Source: Haemonchus contortus
Taxonomy: Eukaryota > Nematoda > Chromadorea > Rhabditida > Trichostrongylidae
DNA length: 64,000 bases
NCBI GenBank assembly: GCA_000469685.2
Contig: LS997566.1
Coordinates: 12,671,618 to 12,735,617, forward strand
Direction: 5' to 3'
Shown here: positions 12,872-25,045 of the stretch, piece by piece
Layout: every line of letters starts with the position of its first letter
Numbering within the stretch: position 1 is the stretch's first letter
Program-made: the position numbers and the translations under genes
The notes under the pieces: generated by a model
The model's database searches: none
Seen by the model: the letters and a program-made list of their open reading frames with translations, nothing else
Told to the model about the DNA's origin: nothing

Positions 12872-13435
12872 AGGGGGTGTGGTGCGATTCACGCGTCAAT
12901 ATAGGGGAGACGGGCGTTAGGAACGATTTTGGGTAATCGATTTGCCGCACGCGGCTGTCGCGGACCACTCATTCGCCGTTACTGCAGCTCTAGCGTTTTT
13001 CATACAGCTCAATCGATATGCGATCATTATTTTATGCATAATTCTACTAATAGTACTTTTGTTCTTGTAATTCCTATCTACTGCTGCATCCTGCTACATT
13101 CCGTCGCGCGCGACGCCCCCCTCACCGCGACGCGATCATTTCGTTCCTAACGCACGACACCCCCTCACTCATGCCAGGGTCATCATGCCTCATGCCAGGT
13201 CATCGGACGAGACGCTCTATAACATTATACCTATCGTCATAATGGGAGAAAAAAGTGAATTGTTAATCTCGAAGGGGCTTCATTGCCACAGTAAAAGAAT
13301 TCGCTATATTTCATGGTGAAACCATGGACTACTTTGAATCTTATTTGGTCCATTTCAACAGAAGGGTACTAAAGCGATGCTTCGTGCGCGAACAACTTTA
13401 ATGGGGGTCACGCGTGAATCGCTCCCACCCCCCCT
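12872..13435. mobile_element. MITE with two nested inverted repeats
   Basis: The left end AGGGGGTGTGGTGCGATTCA-CGCGTCA (12,872-12,898) is mirrored at the right end around 13,408-13,435 (TCACGCGTGAATCGCTCCCA then CCCCCCT). Inside it a second pair, GTTAGGAACGA near 12,917 and TCGTTCCTAAC near 13,138, flanks a GC-rich core (CGCACGCGGC; GTCGCGCGCGACG). No transposase is encoded. Either one ~565-bp foldback element or a smaller MITE inserted into another of the same family. Confidence 0.6.
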
Positions 13436-13934
13436 CCCTCCTCCTCCCCGTCCCTTTTAGGGCAGGAATGGTGGCAAAATATGATTTTTTATACAGGAGG
13501 ATATAGAACGAAGAAATGTATAAATACACGACAATAATTTATGTTAAAACATGTATTGTCATAAAGTTCCCTTGAATGGGTCTAAGATAACGTCCTGCCA
13601 AGGCTAGACGGGGGTTCCATGACGAATTATAGTAATAAAAAGTTTCACCGCTAGAAAAGTTCTGAATGAACAAAGGTTGAGATCAGATAAGCATCCGGAA
13701 ATCCGGAAATCCTCAAGAATCTCGCGTAAATCTTTAGTTCTAGGAACAAAGAAGAGAAAAGTAACCGTGGAGAGTTTAGCCGATTTGGTGATCTTCGTGT
13801 GGCCTTTCACATATCTCATTAAATTGGGCAAAAGTAATGTAGTACCAAGTGCCAAACTTACAACATATACGGATCGTATCCCGAATTCATACTTGCTCAG
13901 AATCACCAAATTTTCTATTACGCCCAGTTCAGTT
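13436..13934. other. no gene recognised
   Basis: Overlapping open frames on both strands around 13,600-13,960 (up to 101 codons) lack splice signals and were not called. Confidence 0.35.
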
Positions 13935-14110
13935 GATAGTTACCAGTTTCGTCTGGGAATTTGAAAGTCTCACTCGTTCGGCTGCCCACCGCAATTCATT
14001 GTATAGACCACATACTCCTTCATTGCACCACCACGACTGGAAGTCGAATGCGGGACGCATTCCCCGAGTGGGACGATTGACGCCAAAAGATTCTATCCTT
14101 TATCCTCCAA
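13935..14110 (+). repeat. tRNA-derived SINE, 5'-truncated
   Basis: Starts within the middle block (ACCAGTTTCGTCTGGGAATT) and continues through GGAAGTCGAATGCGGGACGC to the ATCCTTTATCC tail. The head with A and B boxes is absent. Confidence 0.65.
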
Positions 14111-14649
14111 ATCCACTCTCGCAGGATTGACGCTTTTGCCCAAAAAGTTGAGCTCAGGGAACACCAAAAAGTGATGTCATTCTTTTTGATGAACTGATTG
14201 AAAACTGTCAGATCTTATGTAGTTTGATACTTTTTGCGCTGGATGCATTGTCATCGGCGAAACGAAATGTTTGTCATTCAAAGAGGCCTCTATAAGCTTC
14301 GATATCCAGCTTCTATTCGAAAAGCAGATTTGGAGCATGGAAATAGGCTCTGACGTCTCGGCTCACGAGCTCCTGCTCGTTCAAGTATAAGGTGTGATTT
14401 TCCACCGAGACAGTTCTCTACTCAAACAAACTAAATAGAATTTCTGGGGATTTGGTTGACTACGTTGTGTTTTTGTTTGTCATTGGATTCCTTTCTGCCT
14501 ACCGACTCCATGAACAACATGATTTGAATGCAAATTGAATACTGGCTACTCATTTCGGCATTCTTGGCTTCAATTCCTGACTCTATGAAACCTGTACCAA
14601 TGATATTCTACTTTTTTTCATGAGTTGTAATGTTCATGAGCTTTTGACA

Positions 14650-14935
14650 GGCGGTGTAGTGGCAAAAGGCGCGCTTCACACACGCATGGCCACGGGTTCG
14701 AATCCGAAACCGATACCCCAACTCCCTCCGGGGTCGATTAGTTGATATCAGACTAGTCTGAGAGGATGAGAGCATCGTCTTGAACCATAGGCCGGCCATC
14801 GCAAGTCATTGTAAAGGCCACATATGTACGCATTCATTAAGCCACCGCGATTCTGGATGGAAGTCGAAGGCGTGGGCTCATCCCTCGAACGGAATAGATC
14901 TACGCCCAAAGACTTCATCCTTCATTCTTTATGCC
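14650..14935 (+). repeat. full-length tRNA-derived SINE
   Basis: The head reads GCGGTGTAGTGGCAAAAGGC (A-box-like) and CACGGGTTCGAATCCG (B box). It is followed by the family body CTCCCTCCGGGGTCGATTAG, CAAGTCATTGTAAAGGCCAC, GGAAGTCGAAGGCGTGGGCT and a pyrimidine-rich ATCCTTCATTC tail. This copy defines both internal pol III promoter elements. Confidence 0.8.
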
Positions 14936-15170
14936 CCGAATAGAATATGTTGACTGGATTGGAAAACTGTAAAACCTCTTAGAGATTTAGCATAAGCAGG
15001 AAAGCCATCAAAAAAACAAACGATTTTTGCTACTGGTCATCAAAAACCAACAAGTAGCCAAATGAACAGTGGGCGGACAGGCAAATCCTCTATTTATTCA
15101 CTGCATTTCTCTCCATGATATTTTAGCGGATATCATTCTGTATGGATATCATCCCAACACTGGCACTTGT

Positions 15171-16985
15171 TTATTTATTTATTTATTTATTTATTGCACA
15201 CGCGTGCGCCAATGAACAAAAATTACTAATACAGTTTGAGAAAAAGAACATTCAACAGCAAGTGGATACAAAAAAAAAGTTATAAGCAGTAGCATGGAAG
15301 AGGAAATGGAGGTGACAATAAGACGCCTCCGCAGACACACTTACAACGCCAATGCCCGAACTATGGAGAAATCATTCAAGAAGAAAAGACCTTGAGCCAG
15401 GAGTGCCAACTCATGCCCCAAGCATAGTGGATCCCGGAGAGCTCACAATTGAACACTAAGCCACACATGAGCACCCACATTTTGTTATCAGGAAGTGTGT
15501 GGGATGCTAAGATGGAGTCATCACACCATATGAAATAAGACGAGAGCAGAAGAGTAGATGAGTGCAGGTCAGCCTAGGCAACGCAACTAACCGAGGTTAT
15601 TCCGGGGCGGGCCAAGTAGGTACCTCTTTGATCTAAATACGAACCCCAGGCGTAAGACCTAGGCCCAAGCGACGAGTCATAAAGATCAAGCCACTTGTTG
15701 ACCTGCACCCTGGACTCTCGTCATAATTGGCAAGTGCATTGTGGATAGTGGCTATGTAAAGCAAAATAACAGAGTGAGCACCGAGTACTATAACTATGAC
15801 AGAGCAGCACTCAAGGCGAAGGCAACTACATTTGCAAAGAAAAGGAAGAAATTAGTGGCCAACGCGAGTAAGTGCGGATCTGCGGATGCAAAACGACCTG
15901 AATAATCAGATGACCATAACAATGAACGTTGGAAGATGAGAAACATTGAACTCATTAGCAGGCTGATCTTGACGAACACCACAGTACAGCTCAGCAACGT
16001 GAACATCATGACCCATCAGGAGGTAGGAAACTGAAAAAGAGGAGCTGAAAATCATCACTGGGCAATTCCGAGAACTTGGCCAAGATTCACCTTTTGCAAT
16101 CTTCTTTTGAACGTGGTACTATTACCAGCCGCTATAACATCAAGAGGCAACAGATTAAACCAACTAGCGCATCGGTTAAAGATATTATTAACGGCTAGCG
16201 CACGGTATCTGGTATTCGAAATTGAACAGTAAAGATTAAACCTACCTCGCCTCGTACCAGTGGGTCTAAAGATCCAGTACTTGCTGGCACGTAGCTTCAG
16301 CTCACAGCGCAGAATACGAAAACAAAAAACTAAGTCAGAGATTGCACGTCTATATTGCAGAGAATGAAGCCCAAACAACCTGAGTCGCGCATCATAACTG
16401 GGTAAATGATTACGACTATGATAGCAAGCATTTCTATACCATAGGAGACGTGTGAAAACACGCTGAACCCTTTCAATTTTTGAGACACTTTTCTTGGTAG
16501 ATGGGCTCCAAACCTGTGAGCAATATTCGACATGCGGCAAGACGCAAGCGTGGTAAAGGCGTTTTAGCAATGTCACATCAGAAGACTGCACATTGCGAAA
16601 CAAGACGAATAAATTCCTGAATGCTTTCTCCACCGCTTGCTCAATGTGGAGGGAAAACTTTAATTTTGAATCAAAAAACACGCCAAGATCTTTGATGGAT
16701 TGGCAAGCTGCAAGCTGAACACCATTTACGAGGTAGGCAGTTGCCTGGGAGTTGCCAAAATGCATGGTCATAGATTTTTTCAAATTGAGAGGAATGTCCC
16801 AGTGTTCAGCCCAATCAGCCATTCTTTGAAGAGATACTCTCAGAGCATCTCGAATAATCCCACAATTATCCTGATTGTAGATCGCATATATCTTGATATC
16901 ATCGGCATACATTTGTATATGGATATCCGAGGATGTTTTGAGAAGGTTAGGTAACTCCATTGTGTAAATCAGAAATAGAGTATTA
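15171..16985 (-). mobile_element. 5'-truncated CR1-like non-LTR retrotransposon
   Basis: The element is on the minus strand. Its 3' end is the simple repeat (ATAA)n at 15,171-15,196 (TTTATTTATT on the plus strand), a typical non-LTR tail, preceded by ~860 bases of 3' UTR. Its 5' end is cut off near 16,985, inside the reverse transcriptase, where sequence changes abruptly to AT-rich TTTATTTATTAG. Endonuclease and early RT motifs are missing, so it cannot move by itself. Confidence 0.85.
16055..16985 (-). pseudogene. reverse transcriptase C-terminal fragment (CR1/jockey clade)
   Basis: An intact 301-codon frame from the in-frame Met at 16,960 is preceded in frame by LFLIYT, so the fragment starts at the RT motif usually written LFLIYxNDLP. 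The catalytic motif YADDIKIY follows at about residue 18, then the thumb region (DWAEHWDIPLNLKKSMTM, KDLGVFFDSKLKFSLHIE) and the CR1-type C-terminal part (FARVQRVFTRLLWYR-like IERVQRVFTRLL, a Cys/His-poor tail, WFNLLPLDVIAAGNSTTFKR). Full elements carry ~900 residues, so about one third remains. No frameshift is seen in it, implying a fairly recent insertion. It makes cDNA in intact relatives; this copy lacks the N-terminal fingers and the endonuclease. Confidence 0.88.
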
Positions 16986-18607
16986 TTATTTATTATCTAT
17001 ATTTATTTATTAGTATTTATCTGCATGATTATTTAAAGACACTGTTAACGAAAAAATGGTTTCGGAGATTTGCACATGGTTTGAATTCGAAGCCCCCTCT
17101 AGTACCATTCGTGCAGGAATGAGGTCGGAAAACGGCTGGATAGGGCACAATAAGGGACAGGAGAAGTATCCACGGTCGCCCTCCGCCCCTCCATCGGTGT
17201 CACGTTAGACGAGTGTCGAGACAATACGGATTGCTATTATTCGTTCTAGGACCCACGCACAAAAAGCTAATCGCCGAGTGATGAGGCGATGTTTTCCTCC
17301 CATTCTTCTTTCCTCTGTTTTTCTTTTTGCTGCCGCGATCCCTTATTTGTTTTCCTACTCCTAGAGGCTGAAAAAGGTGAGCTACTTTTGCTGTTACTAA
17401 GGTTTTTTTTTGTTTATTTATGCTTATAAGTGAATGAATTGTGGATTACCATTGTCTGTTCTTCGCACCAGGACCCACACGCGCGCAGTGAAACGCACTG
17501 TTTAGCTCGTCTGGGTGCCCCACCTTCTTCATTTTTCTGGTTTCATTCACGTCCAACCCCCTTTTTAATGTTTTTTCGCGGCCTCTTTTTCACTATGAAA
17601 ACACCGATGCACGCAGTTTCTTCACCTCAGTCGCACTAGTTTCGATCTTGTCTTTCGTTTTTCATCATGATCTGGATTACCCAAAAGCATGTTAACGGTG
17701 CCTTTAATGGTTATTCGAGTAGGGCCAATTAGCGACAGCTCAGTGGCTACAATTGTCTTCTTAGACTGGCCCCATAAGTGGGATCAAGTTAGTTCAGACT
17801 CTATGAGTTTCCATGAGATCGACGTTGGTCGCTGATCCTTTCGGTTTTTATCGCACGTATAGTTAGTATTCTATCTTATCCTTAGTCGAGTATCACATTT
17901 GGAACGGACAAGAGGGGAAGCGAGGGATGAAGGAGGTCTTAAACCTGTAACTCAGGTTCACCGCGTAGTAGCTGTAGAATTGGATGAACAAGGAGACTGA
18001 GGAGCGAACCCAAATTCCAGAGAAGGCCACAGATTTGATTTTGACAGTCTATGAAGTTCTCAGTAAATACTGAGCATCCAACGATCCCACTTTAATGATT
18101 CCGAAATGGTTTCGGGTGCACATATAGTAAACCCAAACATAGGAGATGGGCCTTGCTGAAAGTTCCTTTATTTAGATTTGATGGAATCGTGTTTAAGAAA
18201 GCTGTTTAGCTTCAGCGCCCCTCTACCTACTGCACTAAATTGCTTCGTAGCAGTTTGATTGGCTAATTGTAAGGCATCTGATTGCAAAAACCGACTTTAA
18301 ACATCGAAACTCGGCTCTGAACCCTAGTTCAAGCTTGCAATCTTCACCATTAGTGATAATCGTCCGCTGAAAACTTTTCTTTATCAAGCCCTTTCTTAGT
18401 TTTTCATTTTGTGCCTCGTAATCATGAATCTTCCACTGGTTCCTGCAATTCTTCCCCTAGATGGATGCTATTTTTCGAGCGCGGTACTGGAGAGCCTAGT
18501 TTCATACTGGTCTGATTGAATCTTTTTAATTCTTATTACTAATGGCTTGAATTTCGTTGTGGTCAGCGCTTTCAATGTTTAGTTTTTGTTAAAGACATAC
18601 ATTCCAG
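16986..18607. other. presumed intron; AT-rich then pyrimidine-rich
   Basis: AT-rich TTATT repeats to about 17,030, then a GC-richer stretch with two similar phrases (TTCTAGGACCCACGC near 17,248 and CACCAGGACCCACACGC near 17,467). No supported exon. Confidence 0.35.
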
Positions 18608-18669
18608 GTACATATCATGCAGCTCCGAATCTTCATTACAATAATGGTGTGGTCAATCGCTGTGAACAG
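18608..18669 (+). CDS. candidate exon C of the exon A-D chain
   Basis: The acceptor ACATACATTCCAG precedes 62 bases ending at CAG/GTTTGT. With one carried base it reads C-TYHAAPNLHYNNGVVNRCEQ; the carried T from exon B plus GT makes Cys. The other two frames contain stops or are unlikely. The exon ends in phase 0, matching exon D. The 16-kb intron before it is long for a nematode, so intermediate exons may have been missed, or exon C may belong to another gene. Confidence 0.4.
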
Positions 18670-20376
18670 GTTTGTGAAACCAATTCACATCTTCTATACT
18701 ACCCGAATCTTAAAGTAAAGCAAAAGTGACTAGGAAAATCATTCCAATGCCATACTATATCATGTCATACCAATCATACTAGTCATACTATATATACGCA
18801 GAATTTAAGTCAAAGTTCAAAAGAAAGACGAGTTCTTATAAGATCAACCAATAGAAATCGGGCGGATTGTGTGATTTCCATTCAAAATATACAGAGAAAT
18901 GAGCAAATTACAAGGATTACGAGAGAGTCTCGCAACTCTCATGGATGCTTTTGTTCCACCACTCTTTATAGACAGTTTTTGAAAGAATGCAGATCACGGA
19001 CAGAGACGACGATTGTTGTAGGCTACTTTTAACCATTCTAAAGTCTTCTTCGTCTTAGCTAAATTTGTTCTGCTGAATCATAGCGAATTCAAGCTGTTTT
19101 TCTTTGAGGGTGGATTATGACCCTGTTTACGGGGCATTTCACCTCGATTCTATCCTGTACGTCGAAATTTACCGATTGCAAATCATGTACTTCAAATAGT
19201 TTAACAAATCGCTAACTGCACATAAGTTGCTCGAAATATGCTATATTTGTACGCTCCGAATGATTCAGACAAATTGGTTTGACAAAAATCCTATTTTCCT
19301 TGATTCTTTCTAGAAAAATAGCTGAACTTTCGCCAGTTTTCCACTGCGCTAGTAGGTTTAGTTGTAGAAATCTATACCTGAAAATTTCGCCTCTGTTCGT
19401 TTGATGATAGATCGACTTCCTCAATTCTAGTCAACCTGAAATACTCGGAGCTCTTTCGATCGTCTTGTTCAGCCTGCCCTCATTTGTTCCCTTCATGTTC
19501 AACCGCTGCCTTCTTGGAAACTTCAACCTTTCAAGGAGCTGATTCCCTTTAACACTCCAGATCCTTCAGTAGAACCTGAAACTTGCTGCCAAAGTGGTGG
19601 TAATTCAGTGGTGATCTGGGATTCTAGAAATGAGCTATTTGTTTAATTTTTGAAGCTTGCAGCTTTGCTCAATCAAAACTTTGCGTGAAGACATCTTTGA
19701 CGATTGCCTTATTTCAGGATCACTTATGAAAAAATCTTCGTTGATTATTCAGATTGGGCGATCCCGTGAATAGAGATGCTCTTTAAAACTTCGGTAATAC
19801 TAGTTGTTACTAGTGCTTATTAAATGCGTGTTGCACATACGATCCGATTGGCAAATTTCCAGCAACTAGAAATTGTTCATGACAACTGGGATACCATGGT
19901 TTTCAGCCGTTCGAATCCCTCCCCCCGATTGGTTTTATGAGGCACACGTGCCTAATTCTTGGCTGCTATGACGAATCTGTTTACTGAGAATTTTGCAGTT
20001 CAGTGATTGTGCTCCGTTATGAAAGCTCCATCCATCTAATCCTGGATCATCCTCCAAACTTAAATGCCTCGAATTACTACAAATTAGGAAACTCTTATCC
20101 ACTATGATCCTATTGACGGGTTATCATCATAATCACCTACTATCCGATCCTGATATCACCTTCCTCGGAACCAAGATACAGGCAAAAATATGGGGAACTC
20201 ACTTACCTCTGCAGTTGTCTGAGACCATCCTACTAACGATTTCAATACGAAAAGGTGCAATGGCTGATTCATCACTTACTTGTAGACAGAAAAAATATAA
20301 ATTTGTTCTTTCCGACATTACATAGTATTCATACCCACTTAGAAGTCAACATCAATCCATTTCTTCATTGGCTCAG
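18670..20376. other. presumed intron with one weak exon candidate
   Basis: At 19,718-19,765 an acceptor TGCCTTATTTCAG precedes a short open stretch ITYEKIFVDYSDWAI and a weak GTGAAT donor. Its phases do not fit exons C or D. Nothing else was supported. Confidence 0.3.
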
Positions 20377-20469
20377 GCTCGAGCTGGTGCCAACACCCTG
20401 AGGTTTCCGGTTGCTGTGGAGGACACACTTACTACTGCAAAGACAGTACCGGTCAATTACTCATCATAG
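20377..20469 (+). CDS. candidate terminal exon D
   Basis: The acceptor TTCATTGGCTCAG opens 30 codons in phase 0 ending at TAG. The peptide ARAGANTLRFPVAVEDTLTT-AKTVPVNYSS is protein-like and is in the phase exon C requires. It would close the gene begun upstream by exon A. No AATAAA was noticed close downstream. The combined A-D tail (about 110 residues, at least five Cys) suggests a secreted or extracellular protein, function unknown. Confidence 0.4.
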   Translation, partial: ARAGANTLRFPVAVEDTLTTAKTVPVNYSS

Positions 20470-23357
20470 TTCGAGATTGAGGACAGAGAGGTGGTAAGAG
20501 CCCAGTCATTGGGCTAACACGCTGTTTACAAGTTACGGAATAGTTGAATGCTGATTTGGGTATTTGGCCTATTGGAGTAAAGGTCGAAAAAATTGCTAGT
20601 GGTCCGCAATTCAAGTCTCATAATCTTGAACAACCGGACGTGAGGATAATTCCCTGACCGGAACCTGCTATCATTAAAGACGTCATTCCCTTCAGCGAAT
20701 TGATCAGTGAATTAACCAGACACATTTTAGTCTGAGAAATCGCCTTATGTAATTTTGGGAAATCATGGAGTATAAACTGTGCAATCTTAAAGGTACATAT
20801 CGTTAACACACAACTGTTTACTGCCTATCTTTCAAAATGGCATCCCTCATTCCTTCATTTCTAAGAGTCTCATTCACCTTGATTAGTACCAAGAACCCGC
20901 TCCTAAAAAGCAAAGTACGTCAGACTTCTCAGACGGCATACGCCTTTCGTAGTTTTTGTAAAAATGCTGAATTCTCTAGCTGTTTTTCTCACGGAAATCC
21001 TCCATTGAGGTGAGAAGTGAATTTGACTGCATTTCTTTCAGAAGGCTCTGTAAGCTCGCGATGGGGAAATGTACGAAAGTTTTGAAGAATTAGGCTTACA
21101 ACAGTAGAGATTCAATAAAGTAGGTATGAGTGAATTCCCTCTAATTTCGCACACCCCTTGTATTGTATATGAGTCGTCCGCTATGAAGAATTAGCTTAGG
21201 TGTTCCGAAACAGCTCAAATAATAGACGACTAACATCAAAATTGTTAGAAATGTGCGATACTGTATTTCATTAATTATACTGTAGCTTACGGTATTGCTG
21301 CTACTGTATTTGTAGGTGCGAAAAGTGGATATTGAACTACGAGCCGAGAAAGTTCCTTTTGGCGTTAGTGACTGGGAAAGAGAAATGTGACAGCTCCAGT
21401 AAGAAGATACATTATAATGAATAGCAGTTTTTCTTTCCTATCGAGTCTATTTTAATTTAAAAAAAAACATCGAAACATCATGAAGAAGCTACAGCTCCAC
21501 GTAGAGGTCACCGCAGGTAAATCTCGGTGCCCCACAGGTCTCTGAATGGTTGCCTCTTATCGTGGAACCCTGCGGCTCGTGATTATCAACTGTACGTTTA
21601 CTTCTACTACCACCCAATGAGAGGTAAATAACAAGTGTTTGAGCCCAAAATGGTGTGCTCGTAAAAACCGTGCTGGCTTGCTTTCAGAAATCCTCCATTC
21701 CTTTTTTTTTGTGGGCTGGTTAACCTACTGATTCCACCGCTAGATACTCCATGGGGTTCTTCTAAGAATTCTACTCTGTATTTCTGATCCCTGATCCAAC
21801 TCAATCCCCTGAGAGCTTACTTCCAAAGGGTTATTTGAACGTCACATTGTCGTCATTATGACGCCACAACCAGTGGCTCGATGTCGTGTTTGGATTAGAT
21901 CTCATCTACTCCAAATAGTTTCATTGATGGTGTTATTGGTGGCATTGGGATTGTTGTCACGCGTGGTCGTTGTTGTTCTATACTCGACTTTCTCGTGTCT
22001 AATGAAGGAAATTATAATTGCAGTATTAATGAGGATTAGTTGGTGCAGGGTACACCCACGTTGTGTCTAGCCGGGATCGAGAGAAGCTCCATGAAAAAGA
22101 ACTGGAGGCATTTGTTCATCAGAGTGCAGACAACTACGAAAATGTTATCAGAGTGGAAAAGGGTTTTCTCAGTCTGAGAAATAGCTACAAATGAAAGCGC
22201 TTGAACCCTGACAACGGTGTTCTGCAATGGTATGGTCAAAGGTGGGAGAAAGTCTGGCGGGAGCAGCCGTACTTCGAGAGATGTCCTGATAAAAATTCAC
22301 CAAATCGCTATCCGAGTGATCGTAAAGCGGCTCACAACACTGCCAAAATCTCTTCAAACCTAAGGGCAAGGGGCATTTAGTTATGGTTTAGTGTTTCTTC
22401 GTCGATGAATAACGCATTTTAAAACTTTGCCTTTGAAGAGAAGGTTAACGCTCATTATCTTGAATGAATAATCTTTAAAATGATCAGCTTATTCAGAGCC
22501 CACCATGGATGGCGTTACAACCCTGTACGATAACTTTCATTAGCTGTCCGAGGTATACGCCAGAGTTTTCTTCCTTGAGGGATAGAACGAATTTAACAAG
22601 CTCTCGCTTGACCAACCGGGATAGTGTATGATCCAATAAATGTTTCTCTAATGCAGAAGTAGATACGATAGTGCTAGCAAAGTGATAGTTTTTCTTTTTT
22701 TTTTAGTAAAAAAAAAGAGTAAAAAGTGGTTCTTGGGATGAGGGAACTCGCTTTGAGAAGTTAGGGAACATCGCCACTGGACCTCTTTGAAAGTGCCAAA
22801 AATATCGTTTCGGGACATATCAAGACGGACCTCTTTTTTTTTGCTCAACTCGTGTCCATTAGTCCTAACAGTCCTACCCAAGTACTATGGTGATATTCCA
22901 CAAAATGTGAAAGAATCATTTCAAAAACCTTTCAGACCTCATGGAATTGTTGCGAACACTCAGAGGAGACTGATTAAAAGCTCCTGGAAAACTATGCCTT
23001 ATTAGTCATACTTTCACATTGATCATACTCTGAAAAGTCGGACCTTAAGAACATAACTACAGTTTCCATCCCCTAGTACACACATACGTAATAAATGAGA
23101 GATTTAGTTATGAAAACGAGAATGAGTAAGTGGCATGGGAATGGAAGCAGCAATTGCTTCCAATTGGTACCACGAGCCACACTCTATGGCAAGCTCGACT
23201 AGCCGTGATACAACCGCAATTGTCTATGAATTGAACCCTATGCCAGTCTTGATCAGGATTATTCAAATGGAATTATTCCTATTTGAGAGGGCATTAAATT
23301 CCACGCCACTCTTCTTCTAGCTGAATGATGTCGGTATTCGCAACTACATGATGCGAC
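20470..23357. other. no gene recognised; weak coding hints
   Basis: At 21,317 an acceptor-like TGTATTTGTAG precedes the open stretch VRKVDIELRAEKVPFGVSDW and then a TGA, with no good donor. A minus-strand frame at 22,169-22,369 is Cys/His-containing but unsupported. No known repeats were recognised. Confidence 0.3.
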
Positions 23358-23490
23358 TGGCTGCTTTCATAGTCCGCCGGCCAGCGGCCGGCTGGCGTGC
23401 CACGAGGCAGTGCTAGGGGGAGGAGGGCGGCAGACGGTCGGTCGAGGGGCTGAAAGCTAGGAAGAACACGGCGGACTATGAAAGCAGCCA
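23358..23490. repeat. GC-rich foldback with 22-bp perfect arms
   Basis: TGGCTGCTTTCATAGTCCGC-CG at 23,358-23,379 is exactly reverse-complementary to 23,469-23,490. The ~90-base loop is very GC-rich (GGCCAGCGGCCGGCTGGC, GGGGGAGGAGGGCGGC) and contains its own short palindrome around GCCGGCC. Composition is sharply different from the flanks, pointing to an inserted element. Confidence 0.7.
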
Positions 23491-23884
23491 CTGAATGCCA
23501 ATCATGGAGCGCATTCGGAGTTGATGCATGATCCGCTACGATAGTCCCCAACACCTATTCTTTTTATGATCGTTTTCGAATGCTCCGGCTGAATCTCTAG
23601 AATCAGCTGTTTTGGTACTCTCAATATCACTTCGGCCTCTGTCTATCATGTAGATTTTAGGGCTTCCATTAAAAGGAGGATACCTAATCTGATCCTGATA
23701 TAATCCCGGGACTTCCTCCGCAATGAGGCCATGTTTGCCATATGATTCAAGGACTTCATATGGACTGAAGGGATTCTAGGACTCCATTTGAAATGAAGAC
23801 AACATAGTTTGCGTTTGAAAGGTTTTTGCATTTTGGAACTCTCTAACATGTTGCCGCTAATATTGCAATTGGACGAAGAAGGTC

Positions 23885-24460
23885 TTGTGATAAGTGGCGT
23901 ATTACCATTGTGTGGTACTGGGTTCGAATCCCTGACACTCAGCAGAGCACTTCACATATTTTTTTTCATTTTGTCCAGAAAATGGATGTTCAGAAGGGCG
24001 GGCAGCACTCACGGAAAAAGAAGAGTCTGGGCAAGTCGCCTACAAACCCTTTCCAGCCTAGCCGGTGGCATTAGTAAGAGCGAGTGGTGTAAAGGAAAGC
24101 CCCCTCCTACCGCATCCCTTCGTAAAAGCCACAATACTCGTTGATGTGCCTATCTGACCTTCTGAAGTTTTTTTTTGGCTCTGTACCTTTCGTAGGAAAA
24201 AGTGAAGATGTGATTTCCACCGGTCACTCAGGGTTATCTTTCAGAAGCGACGTGGATAGAAAATAAAGGGCAAAACTCCGGGAACTTCTCTCAACTTTGA
24301 CTTCTTTTCAGTGTAGGACTTGAACTTTTAGAGGTCCTTAGTCATGCAATACCACCTGCCTATTTCACAAGAACAAGCAAAGCGTAGGCGAAGCACCCAC
24401 ATCAAACAAGTTGTATAACAGGAAATACGCCACTGAAAAAAAACCTCCGAGTAAGATTCT
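23885..24460 (+). repeat. direct repeat copy 1, tRNA-like head
   Basis: Begins with GTGATAAGTGGCGTATTACC and a clear B-box phrase ACTGGGTTCGAATCCCTGAC, then a body that recurs in the next repeat: CATTAGTAAGAGCGAGTGGT, GAAGATGTGATTTCCACCGG, CATCAAACAAGTTGTATAAC and AGGAAATACGCCACTGAAAA. Probably a long SINE-type or non-autonomous element distinct from the main SINE family. Confidence 0.6.
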
Positions 24461-24489
24461 ATTGGAAAAGGTGTGAGGGCATTTCTGTT

Positions 24490-25045
24490 GATATGATATG
24501 ATGGGGCCTCCTAACCCCTACACTTGTTTAAGCACTCCACAGAGTTTTATTCACATTGCAACCAGGAAATAAATTTTCAGAAAAGTGGGCTACACTCATG
24601 GAAAAGCGGATATGAACAAAACGTTCAGAACCTTTTTTCTGTCTAACCAGGATGTCGGTGAGAGAGAGTGGTATTAAGAGAAACCCCTCTCATACCACAC
24701 CGCTTTATAAAAGCAAGATTACTCATAACTCTGCCTTTCCCATGTCCTTGATTTTTCTTCAGAAAAAAGCGTAGATGTGATTCCCACTAACCTCTCAGGG
24801 TTTCCTTGTTGGGGTCGCTACACAGAGCTTTCTTTTAGAAGTCATGTGGTGAAATGACGTACGAAACCTTCCTCAACCTCGGCTTATGATTCATTGTGAG
24901 AATTGAACTTTAGCATGTTCTTGTAAATGCAATAGCACCTGCTTTTTCACAAAAAGAAGCAGGATGTAGGCGTTGCACCCGCACGACCACATCAAACAAA
25001 TTGTAAAGCAGGGAATACGCCATTTGAAAAAACTTTTGATCGCTA
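24490..25045 (+). repeat. direct repeat copy 2
   Basis: Diverged second copy in the same orientation: GTGAGAGAGAGTGGTATTAA, GTAGATGTGATTCCCACTAA, CATCAAACAAATTGTAAAGC and AGGGAATACGCCATTTGAAA align with copy 1 in order. The tRNA-like head is degraded. Copies lie almost back to back, so a tandem duplication or two insertions at one site. Confidence 0.6.

Noticed and set aside
12929..13150. 73-codon GC-rich open frame
   Set aside because: It lies within the nested MITE and reflects its composition.
14650..14720. A true tRNA gene at the GGTTCGAATCC box
   Set aside because: No complete cloverleaf was apparent and the same head with a conserved body recurs as a SINE.
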